This document shows positions 10,417 through 19,729 of a stretch of 64,000 nucleotides of DNA, piece by piece. The notes below the pieces were generated by a model. That model was not told the DNA's origin, made no database searches, and was given only the letters and a program-made list of their open reading frames with translations. The stretch is from positions 49,666 through 113,665 of the forward strand of contig JAHLWZ010000818.1 of the NCBI GenBank assembly GCA_020536535.1, in the 5' to 3' direction. The position numbers were made by a program, and so were the translations under genes. Position 1 is the first letter of the stretch, and the number at the start of each line of letters is the position of its first letter. Source of the DNA: Pelomyxa schiedti (lineage: Eukaryota; Evosea; Pelobiontida; Pelomyxidae).

Positions 10417-12307
10417 TCACATAGTAGAAGAGGTGTTGGTGGTGTGACTGGGAGTGGAATGAGTAGTAGAAATGGTCATAGTTGTGGTCTTGGGTTTGGA
10501 ATTAGAGTCGGAGCTGTTTGTGTTTGTATTTGGAACGGTGCTGGAATTGGAATTGGAATTAGAATGTGAAGTTGTGGGTGTGCCTGTGCCTCTGTTGGCG
10601 TTTTGGTGGTCAATTGGGCTGCATTCTATGAGAAGGTTGGTGGCCGTTTGCTTGATGTGATTGATCATATCGGAGAAGCGTGTCTGGGTGTCTTCGCGTT
10701 CACGTCCTTCTTCGAACTCTGGGACTGGGATGAGGGTTGATTGTTGGTCCAGGAGAATTTTCTTGGGTGTGTTGTCCAGGAAGAGCAGTGGGGTGCTTTG
10801 TTGCACTTGCGCCCCTCTTTTCACCAGGATGCTCCTCAGGAACTGTGTATCCTTGAAGCTGAATGGGGCGTCTGAGGTCCGGAAGCGGTTGGCGGCGCAG
10901 GATTTGGAGTCCAAAACGAAGTCCCATTCGCTCCACTCAAAGTCCGGTAGACAATACTGTTGTAGGCCCGCTTCTATGAAAGAAAGGAATTCGGATGAGC
11001 GGCTTGTCCACCAGCCGATTATTATGCCACCGTGCCATGCGGATTTGAGGTCACGGAAGCATTGGATCAAGTCTTTTGCTTGCCGCCGGATGTACATACA
11101 TCTCTTAAGTGATTCTGACACTATCGCTGGGTTCGTACTTCCTAAAAGAGGGATTGATTGTCTGAGAATGTTTACTATGACCCCGTTGATGTCGACAACA
11201 ATAATCAGTCTTGGACGAGCGGAAAAGTCGGGACTATTTTGGAGAGGCAGGCGTGACCACGCATGCGATGGATCATACCACAGATGTTTTTGGAATTGCT
11301 GAATGACTGCCTGAGGTTTTGTGCACGGGTCTCTGGTGAACATTTGTAGCATTGCCATACGTTTGAGAGCCTTTTGACGTTCCACACCTAAAGTCCGAAA
11401 AGCAAGGGATATTCTTGAACCATATGTTAACACACCTTCCAAAGATGCGAACTTAGTAAGAGTGACATTAAAGTCAAATAACTTTCTCGGAACCAATACT
11501 ATTCGCTGTATCTGCGGCGGAGGGAGGTGCGTCTTATATCTGATAAATTGTGCAGTCCGACCCCAGCTGAGTTCCATGGAAGCCACTTGCGCAAAATCAT
11601 TGAAATAGTCCCATATCTATGTAATCAAATGCCGGGTATTATTGAGGCATGTAACGACGTGAATTCATACCTTGTCCAGGGCAGACTGAAGCTCTCGTTT
11701 AGCAGATGTTCCTTGCGCGGTGTGTTTAAACTGCCCAAGTATTCGTCAGCTTTGTTGAAGAGGTTCTAAACGTTCTAAAGTACCCTTTTTGGGAGGGACA
11801 GGTCATACTGGATGACAGAGTCATCAACATCGATGTCGCAGAGCACCTGGCGTGGCGGGCACCGCCTTTCCGCATCCACTAGAATATTACATTTGGGGAA
11901 AATATCTTGTCCCAGCTTGTATTTGGTTGAGATTTCTCACAGTAAAAAAAAACAGAGAACACACCCTATGTAAGTAAAAGTAGTCCATAGAGTTGTCCTC
12001 CCACCTGACCCAAACACATTTCAGTTCTGGATCCCTTGGTGAGCCACCCATGAAAATTTGAGATGCCTTCCGAATGCTGCTCGACTGGCGGGCAATCATA
12101 GCTGAAATTACCTTTTGGTCCTCCGGGTGTATAACCTCACCAAAAGAGTAATAAGAATGAAGCTTGTTGCTGTTACAGAAAAGAGTGAGCAATGTAGGGG
12201 GAGTGGGAATCAAAATGGAAAATGAAATTTCACATGTAGAGCAATAGGTCCGCAGAAGAGAACGAAAAGTCGGACAAAAGAATGGGCTGGCCGAAAAGGC
12301 AATCCAT
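10417..12307 (-). CDS. FCP1/NIF-like HAD-superfamily protein with altered motif I
   Basis: Start at 12307 (MDCLFGQPILL). Exon joins INKLHSYYSFGEV...WVRWEDNSMDYFYLHR, LGQDIFPKCNILVDAERR...LSLPKR, FKHTAQGTSAKRELQSALDK and IWDYFNDFAQVASMEL keep one frame through four introns. The C-terminal exon has a HAD fold of the NLI-interacting-factor type: motif I LIIVVDINGVIV, motif II GWWTSRSSEF, a lysine in FSFKDTQFLRS, and motif IV PLLFLDNTPKK. Motif I is DxN where active FCP1/SCP enzymes have DxDx(T/V), so the general-acid aspartate is absent and activity is doubtful. The N-terminal half is not recognised. The tail is Asn/Ser/Thr-rich. An active SCP with DLDET is encoded at the other end of the window (61465-63084). 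Confidence 0.75.
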
Positions 12308-12679
12308 AGTGCACATTCGAACCGGCTAGTTTCAAGTGTTAACTATTTCGTGCCACAAAACAAAAAAAAAAAAGAGAGAGAGAGCCGAACACCAACAAAA
12401 CAAACCACCGTAGCAAATTAAGCTACCACACCACAATAATAAGGTGAGGAGTTGAAGGAGCGAAGAAGGTTGGTAGGTAGGTGACTGGAGCCGCGAGGGA
12501 ACCACGCAACAAACAGTCCCGGGGGAGAAAGAAGTGACGGCAAAGAGAAGCGTCGATGCACATTTGGTTGATTTGAGACAGGCTAGCCACGGGCGCTTTG
12601 CCGGTGCCAAGGAAGAATTTCAAGGAAAGATCACTGTTTGTCAACAAAGCAAACAAAAAATCAGGAAAAGGGAGAAGGG
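12308..12679. other. Divergent intergenic region
   Basis: 372 bp between divergent start codons. It contains an A run followed by (GA)n (about 12360-12384). No gene is supported; open frames here on the minus strand lack any recognisable protein features. Confidence 0.5.
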
Positions 12680-13226
12680 ATGAAAGTTGCCTGGGTCGTG
12701 TTGCTTGCCTCGCTCTCTGTTTGCTGTGGCTCGGTTCAAAATGAAGTAAATGGTCTTTTTGGGGCCGCAGTTGAACCAACAACTGTAGGCTGCTTGGTCG
12801 CACGATGTTTCTAGAAGAACGATGTTTGCTGAATCAAGCGACTCACAAGAAGGCAGTTTTGGGGAGTGCCCAGATTCGTATGAATGCGAGTCTGGCAACA
12901 GTTGCTGTTGTGAGGAAATAAACGACGTGCAGTATTGTGCCACAACACCTGACGGGTGAGTTCCTGTGCCTCAAGTACACACAAATCTTCCATTATCTAA
13001 CCAGACTTTGCCCCAAAACAGGGAGTCCTGGTTGTGCATGGACACAACAACGTGGGAGTGCTGTGGATGCACAGAAGACTACTGTGTGGAGTGCAACAAC
13101 TCTGAGGGCTGGATCTGCGACGTAGATCTCGACGCAGAGCAGTACATCTGCGTGAGTGGTGCTTCTGTGTCCATTATATCCTCGCTCTTCGTTCTGTGTT
13201 GTCTGTGCCTAGTGGCCTTCATTTAA
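12680..13226 (+). CDS. Small secreted or membrane-anchored cysteine-rich protein
   Basis: Three exons in frame: 12680-12745, 12789-12955 and 13022-13226. Exon 1 is exactly a signal peptide (MKVAWVVLLASLSVCCGSVQ). The mature part is cysteine-dense with CC pairs (CPDSYECESGNSCCCEE; WECCGCTEDYCVECNN; GWICDVDLD), recalling granulin-like or other disulfide-knotted extracellular modules, though no family is assigned. It ends in a hydrophobic stretch (ISSLFVLCCLCLVAFI), which could be a transmembrane helix or a GPI-attachment tail. The last intron has a clear ctaac branch sequence. It is divergent from the FCP1-like gene and 156 bp ahead of the lectin gene on the same strand. The function is unknown; secretion is inferred. 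Confidence 0.78.
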
Positions 13227-13382
13227 ATAGGAAAATTGATTTCATCGAAATCTTTATCCTTCTTCCTTTTCTTTTTTTTTGACACGCGGACCGGCAACTT
13301 AAGGTGTCAATTCGAGGTGCTGTTCTGTGGGGCATCGTTTGTTTTTGTTGAGAAGGCAAAAGCAAGATCTAAATCGAAGAGG

Positions 13383-15433
13383 ATGAGGGGAGGGTCGTTG
13401 TTGGTGTTTGTGTTGGGGGCGCTGTTGGCCTTCGTCAGTTGTATCGAACTTCCGCAATACGACAACTCAATGGTGAACAAGCAGTTCTCTTTCGCCAAGC
13501 CGTTTCTCAGGGGTACCCTCTCATAACTCCACTATGCGCAATGTAATTTCTCGGAGCTGCTATATTAAATTATCCCTCTTGAAAAAAGGTCACGGGGCAA
13601 TACAGTATTGGAGTTTTGGAGGTACCACAGTTGTGACGGATGACTATATCCGGCTTACTCCGGCCAGCCCTTCGAGAGCTGGTTTCATTTGGACTATCTC
13701 TGTATGTTAAATTTGTCTGCCCTTGTTGTATTGATAGTTATGCTTTAAGCGGGTGAATCTGGAAGATTGGGAAGTCATTCTTGAATTCAAAATAAGTGGT
13801 GGAGGTAGATTGGGTGCTGATGGGTTTGCGTTCTGGTACACCCAGGAACCCATGAAAGAGGGTCCAGTTTATGGGTCTAAGGACTTTTGGACAGGCCTCA
13901 TGATTTCCTTTGATACATTTGATAATGACGGTCAGGTGTGCTTCCTCTTTTGCTTTAGTCACTAATGTCTCATCTGTATTAGAGGAACAATCCAGCTATT
14001 GTCGCAATAGAGAATGACGGAACAAAAAGCTTTTCTGCCGCCACAGATGGAATGGATTTGCAACTAGCAAGCTGCCAAGCCTACTTCCGCTCAACCTCCA
14101 AAAATACCAGAGCAAGAATACGATATGAAGGTTCCACAAACCGTCTCTGGGTATCAGCACTCTGTATCTTTATGCTGTGACATTAATTCAGGTGTGGACT
14201 GATAGCTATTTTGATAACAACTGGATCCTATGTATTGATGGGGAGTCTGTTGTTTTACCCCCTGGTTATTACTTTGGGTTAAGTGCTGCCACTGGTGCCC
14301 TTTTTGGTAGGACATAATCTTAATTTCTTTTCTTTCTTGTTCTTTTGGTCACATGTCACAGATAATCATGACATTTACTCTGTGACTACCTACAGTCTCA
14401 GACAGGTATGTCTTGCTGTATTTTTATATTTCTCTTATTCGATTACAGGCGGAACCCCTGGGCCAAGCACGCACGGGCCCTACACTTTCACCAGCATCAC
14501 CTAAACCCCCAATTTCCGTACGTGTAGCACCACAACAAGAACCTGAACAACCAGTGCCTCCACAACCAGTACCTCCACAACAAGTTAGAGGAGACCCGTC
14601 CACGCAACAAATGGATCCCTACTACTCGGTACTCTTTTTACTCCCGTTATCATATGACCTCTCTTCAGGCCATTTTGGACAAATTAAATAAATTAAAATC
14701 GGAAGGTTCTGAACAGATCCCACAAGAACGACAAGACTACCCTCCTCTCCCCCAATCTGTATTGACCAATAATTTTACTCTTCACCAACTTAATTCCAGG
14801 GTGAGACAAACGTAGAAAATTACCTGCAAAGTTTACTCTCTTCCTCATTAGAAGCATTCCAGGTATAGTTATATTCCTCTTCTTTTGGTATATTTGATGA
14901 AATCTAGAGACTTGAACAACAGCTTCTCTTAATTGTTGAAGTTCAACGAAAACTCGCGGAGTCCTCACTGACAGAGGCATACATGCAAACAGAACTTGAA
15001 GCTGTAGAACTTCATTTTTCTTCTATCAATGCCGCCAATACTCGTGCAGTCGAGAGTCTTACGTAAGCCCTTCCGCTGAATCTTTTTTCACCAAACAGTA
15101 CTCAGGAGTTTCGTTCAAGACCTGAAAACAAGTGCTGGAAGGATTGGTGAGATTGCTACAGCACAAGTTTCCCTTTTAAACACTATAAGACAGCAAACCG
15201 AGGTAAGCCCATATCCCGGCTCCACTGCATTCACATTCTTGTAGTCTCTTGCCCGTGAGACCAAATTGCTGAACGATAAAATCGGCTCCACTGCAGCCAA
15301 CACACTGCGTACCATAGAGAGTAGAACCTCTCTTGGATTTTGGGTGTTCTTTGTGCTCTTCCAAGTAGCCATTGTCGCCGCCTTGGTCATCTGGAAGAAG
15401 CTCCGCGACGACATTGCCCGAAAGATTATTTGA
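13383..15433 (+). CDS. L-type lectin, ERGIC-53/EMP47-like cargo receptor
   Basis: Mannose-binding cargo receptor of the early secretory pathway. The signal peptide starts at 13383 (MRGGSLLVFVLGALLAFVSC). The lectin domain runs over several exons: FAKPFLR, GAIQYWSFGGTTVVTDDYIRL then TPASPSRAGFIWT, WEVILEFKISGGGRLGADGF then AFWYTQEP, GPVYGSKDFWTGLMISFDTF, NNPAIVAIENDGT, and the late strand GYYFGLSAATG followed by DNHDIYSVTTYSLRQ. A Pro/Gln-rich spacer and helical segments (exons about 14450-15330) follow. The last exon gives a single transmembrane helix (LGFWVFFVLFQVAIVAALVI) with a short cytosolic tail WKKLRDDIARKII. The tail has a dilysine near the membrane but not the classic terminal KKxx. 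Eight or more short introns. Confidence 0.88.
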
Positions 15434-15528
15434 TGCCCATGAAAGACATTCCTCCTCCCATCCTTTCCATGTCCGTTATGTAGTAATTTTCTGCCAAATA
15501 ACAAAGCCACAAACAAAAACACAAACAA

Positions 15529-16584
15529 ATGGCCGCTGCCGATTCCACAAGGCACCGAGCCGGACTCAAGCTTGTGTGCATTTCTGACACACACAACAAA
15601 CACCAAACAGTCTCGTTCTCGCACCTCCCGCCTCCCGACGACTCCACCTTCGTGCTCCACGCAGGTGACTTTTGCAAATGGCCCAACACACAAGGTAAAA
15701 AAGGCCAAGGGAGGAGAATAGGGGGTTTTATATATGGGGGGTCAACAACAAAAAGGAGTGTGAGTTGGTGGGTCTTCTAGACACATGGGATGAATGACAC
15801 AGGGATAAAGAACAGGTTGTGGAGTTCAATGACTGGATGGGGAACGAGCCTTACCTGAGCCTGATACCTAGAGAACGGAAGCTTGTTGTTGTTGGGAACC
15901 ACGACCATCACCCGTTGGTTCCTTGGCGGGCTCCGTGGAGGGCTGTGAAGGACTTCAATTTCACACTGCTTGACAACCGGTCTGTGTTCTTTGATGTGCC
16001 TGATTTACCAGGTGATTTATTGATACACCTACTGGACTGACTGTAGAAATCTTTTTTTGTGTGTTCGTGTGCTGTGTGTGGCTAAGTTAGTTTGAGTTTT
16101 ACTTACTTGAGCGTTTTCGTTTGTGTCTTATGTTATACTGAAAGGTGGGTGGAATTCTATAGGATAAGCCACTCATTATGGTTCCAGAAGGTGCCAACAG
16201 AGTGCACTTCTTTGGTACTTCCTACCACAAGCCAATATTGTCATCATGGCAATCCATAATACCTTCAGACTGTGATATTCTCATCACTCACGCGCCCTGC
16301 CGATTTGGTTTGAACTCTATCTTAACCATATACCTCTCTAATTCACTGAATTCCAAGGAGACCGGCTTGCAGATGATGAACTGTGCCAAGCAGTTGCAAG
16401 GCTTGGCAGGCCTCATACACTTCCATTTAGAGTTTGCCTTTCTGGGCATGCACATGAAAGGCACTTTCTGGAGCAAACACCCTGTGTTCCCGGTGGGGAA
16501 TTACATTGGTGGATTGGGGCAGCAATGGGCCATCATCCCCCTCCTCTTGTTGTTGTCACACATACTGGTGTTGAGTACTTTTGA
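15529..16584 (+). CDS. Metallophosphoesterase, MPPED1/2-like (class III phosphodiesterase)
   Basis: Calcineurin-like phosphoesterase of the MPPED/239FB type. Motifs in order: KLVCISDTHNKH (metal D and H), FVLHAGDF, a second exon with VVEFNDWMGNEPYLS and KLVVVGNHDHH (GNH), then NRVHFFGTSYHKPIL, DILITHAPC, and in the last exon GRPHTLPFRVCLSGHAHERH. The GDxx, GNH[D/E] and GHxH blocks are intact, so it is likely an active metal-dependent phosphoesterase. The substrate is unknown; relatives act on cyclic nucleotides in vitro. Introns lie at about 15694-15812, 16008-16170 and 16310-16365. The stop TGA is at 16582-16584, with AATAAA starting 4 nt later. Start chosen at the first ATG, 96 bp after the lectin stop. 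Confidence 0.85.
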
Positions 16585-16587
16585 TAG

Positions 16588-16593
16588 AATAAA
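16588..16593 (+). terminator. AATAAA polyadenylation-signal-like hexamer
   Basis: AATAAA begins 4 nt after the stop of the metallophosphoesterase gene. The position fits a 3'-end processing signal; function is inferred. Confidence 0.4.
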
Positions 16594-16609
16594 AATAACT
16601 GAATTGTTT

Positions 16610-17911
16610 TTACATAACAAGACAACAACGGATTGTGTAGGTGTACTTCCTCGCTGGCTTTCTGTGTTGCCTGGGGCTGCGAGGTGGTGAGATTATTTTT
16701 ACAGTTTTTATGTGTTTTGGTGTGGATCCATTTGGGTTGGATAGTGTCATACTCCCTCTGGTGCGGTGGGGTGAGTCTGTAGTTTGCTTTGGAGAAGAGT
16801 GTGTAGATGGTTCTTTAAGCGGAACGAAAACGTAGTCTGGTGACAGAGGGTGTGTATTTTCGTCGGGGTCTTTGTTGGCATCAGTAACAGAAGCAGAAGT
16901 AGAAGCAGAAGCTGCATCGCCACTGCTAGAACTCAGTTGAAGGCGTGTGATAGTGGGTACTGAGGCGAACGCGATCGCCGATGTAGGGGGAGTGGAGGAA
17001 GCTGGAGCGGTTGTCATTGTGGGAGAAGGGGTGAGGCTGTGTGCCGCGGCGGCGCTGGAGACTCCACCAGGTGGTTCCCGTGCACTGTCAGAAGGACAGG
17101 GCGCCGGGGTTGTGGTGGTGGTAGTGGTGGTGGTATTCGAAGTATTTCCAGTGGCAGGCTGTGATGGTTTTCCGCTCGGATGAGGTGCTTCATCTTTAAT
17201 AACCTGGGTGGTGAAAAGGTGCTCTGGTAAGTGAATGGTACAATTTTACTAGGAAATAAAAAGAAAAAGCAAAAGTAAAAACTGTACCATTGCATTCACT
17301 GTGAATTTACCGGAATCGGACAATTCAGGGCAGTCGTTGAACGAAAGGGGCTCCCAAAGCCTGTGCCCATCCAAAGTGAAAAGCTGCGTCCTTTCAAACG
17401 GCATATGTTGGTCCCCAAATCGATCACACACTGCAGCCTTGAGATTGAGAAAGGTGTCCCCAATGGACATGTGCAAATTTACAACTTGGCGCCCCTCGCT
17501 GCCTCCCAATCCGCCAGCCTCCGTGGACTGAGGCTGAGACTGAGAGGAATCATACTGGACCAATACAGTGATTTCACACATGTGCTTGACCTCAGGCTGA
17601 TCGTCGACGTCGGAATTGTAGCCGACAAGAGACGTGAGGTTGAGTTTGGCTTGTGGGAGATTTTTGTGTTGAGGGGGAGAGGGCGTGACGACAGTGGGGT
17701 TTGGATCGACGTCGTCGTCGTGGGGGGCTTGTGGGGGGCTGAGGGTGGGCGACTTGAGGATGGGAGGAGAGGAGTCGTGGCTGGGGATTATGGGTGGTGG
17801 GCCAGTGGGGGAGGCACCGTCGGGCTCGGAGGGAGTGGGCGAGATTATGGGACGAGCAAGGAGGTGCCCCGAGGGAGACGACGTCACGCCCTCGTTGGTT
17901 GTTGTGGCCAT
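16610..17911 (-). CDS. Hypothetical protein with a possible ubiquitin-like domain and low-complexity flanks
   Basis: Start at 17911 (MATTTNEGVTSSPSGH). A Pro/Ser/Asp-rich N-terminal third leads to a globular segment (CEITVLVQYDSS..., then VVNLHMSIGDTFLNLKAAVC, DRFGDQHMPFERTQLFTLDG and LWEPLSFNDCPELSDS) whose strand-helix-strand pattern and spacing suggest a beta-grasp/ubiquitin-like fold. This is a fold guess, not a family match. An intron of about 87 nt (about 17228-17314) joins SDS to EHLFTTQVIKDEAP. The C-terminal exon is Thr/Ser/Pro-rich and ends basic. The stop is 26 bp from the convergent metallophosphoesterase stop, so the two transcripts must overlap. Function unknown. Confidence 0.6.
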
Positions 17912-18392
17912 GCCCAAAAGGAAATAAAAATAATTAAAAAAAAAAAAGGGTTGTACAACAGGTATGATGGTCCCACCACCAACAAAAAAACAGGAAAGAC
18001 GGGAGGAGAAAACCAAAGAGGAAAAAAAAGTTGTAATTTTTGTTGGATCAAAAACGGACAATTTCGGGCCTTCTTTTGTTTTGCTTTGTAGCCTTCCTCA
18101 CCTTTTTTTGGACGTTTTCGTCTTATCCTAATGGCACTTTATCTTCAGATCAAGTACAACGTGATATTTCACGGGCGTCTGCAAAACCTGAGGGGAGGCC
18201 ATTGGTGGGAAGCACTTCCCACAACGCGTGTGTGTTTCTCTCCTCGTTGTTCAGAGTACATTCGAGATTTTAGTGCAGAAGTGATGATCAAACCATTTCC
18301 CCACACTCTTCGAACCAAGTGTCAAAACAAGTGTAATTTTGTTGAAGAGGCGGCCGTGAAGAGGTCCTCGAAGATCCTACAGTCTCATCGTT
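17912..18392. other. Divergent intergenic region
   Basis: 481 bp between divergent start codons of the hypothetical gene and Rab14. It has an A run at 17936-17947 and T-rich patches. A plus-strand open frame crosses it but has no protein-like features and is not called. Confidence 0.5.
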
Positions 18393-19536
18393 ATGAGTTT
18401 TCCGTACGAGTACATCTTCAAGTATATTGTGATCGGTATGTTTGTCTGGTGCATTCTCGTGTGTTTGTTGCTGATGATGATTTTTTTTTTCTTTATATGC
18501 ATAGGAGACACTGGCGTTGGGAAGAGCTGTTTGTTGCATCAATTCACTGAAGCGAGATGTTGATTTCCCCTCTCTTTGCTTCTCTGCAATATTCTTCCTA
18601 TATATTTCGATATACCTTACTTTTTAACTGAAGATATTTGTGCAACCTAACACACAAACAAGTCGTGGGAGATTGTCAACATACTATTGGTGTTGAATTC
18701 GGTACTAGAATAGTTGACGTTGATTCTAGGAAAGTCAAACTACAAATTTGGGTACCGTTTCTCTTTTTCGTAGTGGATCGTAACAATAACAGGATACTGC
18801 TGGACAAGAAAGATTCCGGTTGGTTTGTTGGCCAACACTTTTCTTTTCTTCGGTAGTTACAATTTTCCTGCAGGTCTGTATGTAGAGCTTACTATCGCGG
18901 AGCTGTAGGTCACTGTTTTATCTTATTGTCTTAGTTCCTCATCTCTATTTCTCCACCCTTCTTTTTATTAGGCGCCCTTTTATGTTATGATACTAGCAGG
19001 TCTACTTCTCCATTTCCCGTTTTTCGTCTTACGGAATATCTGTTGAACAGGCGGGACACCTTCAACAATATATCCAGTTGGTTGTCTGATGCCCGCAGCT
19101 TGACAGGTATTTCTGTCAGTGGACCCTCCTAATATCACAAAGGAACACACACTGTTATAATGCTCATTGGTACAAAAACTGACCTTCTAGAACAACGACA
19201 AGTCTCATACGACGAAGCAAGACAGTTCGCTGAGGATAATGGTACCCTGCTCGCACATGTCTTCTTTTTCCTCACTGCAAATAAGGATTAATGTTTGCGG
19301 AAACGAGTTCGAAAACGTGAGTGTGCAAAGCAATTAACATTATTTGAAAACATTTTCAAATACAGAGGTGAAAATGTTGAAGAAGCCTTTCTGCAGACAG
19401 CATATACTATATACCGAAATATTCTGGAGTGGTAAGAAACTATGAAGAACTAAACCCAAAAACACTTACTCCTCAAAGTACGGAGCCTGATCAACCCCCT
19501 CTGCCACCCAAGAATGAAAATAGTGATTGTTGCTAG
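18393..19536 (+). CDS. RAB14: Rab14-like small GTPase
   Basis: Endosome/Golgi trafficking GTPase. Exons 18393-18435 and 18505-18558 give [15 protein letters not shown] and [17 protein letters not shown] (G1). The next exon (from about 18662) gives [20 protein letters not shown] then KLQIW (switch I). DTAGQERFR (G3) is split from [18 protein letters not shown]. Later exons give [40 protein letters not shown] (G4, TKxD) and [19 protein letters not shown] (G5). It ends [13 protein letters not shown], a geranylgeranylation -CC tail. [11 protein letters not shown] and the C-terminal NVEEAFL region match Rab14 better than Rab2 or Rab4. All G motifs are canonical, so it should be an active switch. 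About seven introns for roughly 210 aa. Confidence 0.93.
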
Positions 19537-19566
19537 AACACCTTATGTAACTTTTTGTTAAATGCC

Positions 19567-19572
19567 AATAAA
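19567..19572 (+). terminator. AATAAA polyadenylation-signal-like hexamer
   Basis: AATAAA sits 30 nt after the Rab14 stop codon and is followed by an A run. Likely 3'-end signal by position. Confidence 0.45.
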
Positions 19573-19729
19573 AAAAAACAGAAACAAAACAATACAACTA
19601 TTCTTCTTTTTTCTGATGTTTACACTGAACTTTCTTTCCCTCCCATCCCCGCTCTACATAGTACAGTACAGCACACACCCTTCTTTAGGGTCTGGAAATC
19701 CAGTCGTTTAGTGACAGCCATTCCTTCCT

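Noticed and set aside
11733-11790. Apparent 18-nt micro-intron (gtactttagaacgtttag) followed by a one-base frameshift in the FCP1-like gene
   Set aside because: A single ordinary 53-nt GT...AG intron joins LSLPKR to FKHTAQGTSAK in frame, so neither the micro-intron nor the frameshift is needed.
12332-12943. Minus-strand frames between the FCP1-like and cysteine-rich genes
   Set aside because: They overlap the antisense of the signal-peptide exon and have random-looking composition.
15115-15708. 197-codon minus-strand open frame across the lectin 3' end and the phosphoesterase 5' end
   Set aside because: It runs antisense to two well-supported exons and shows no domain or start context.
18131-18550. 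139-codon plus-strand open frame upstream of Rab14
   Set aside because: It overlaps the true Rab14 first exon in another frame and has no recognisable protein features.
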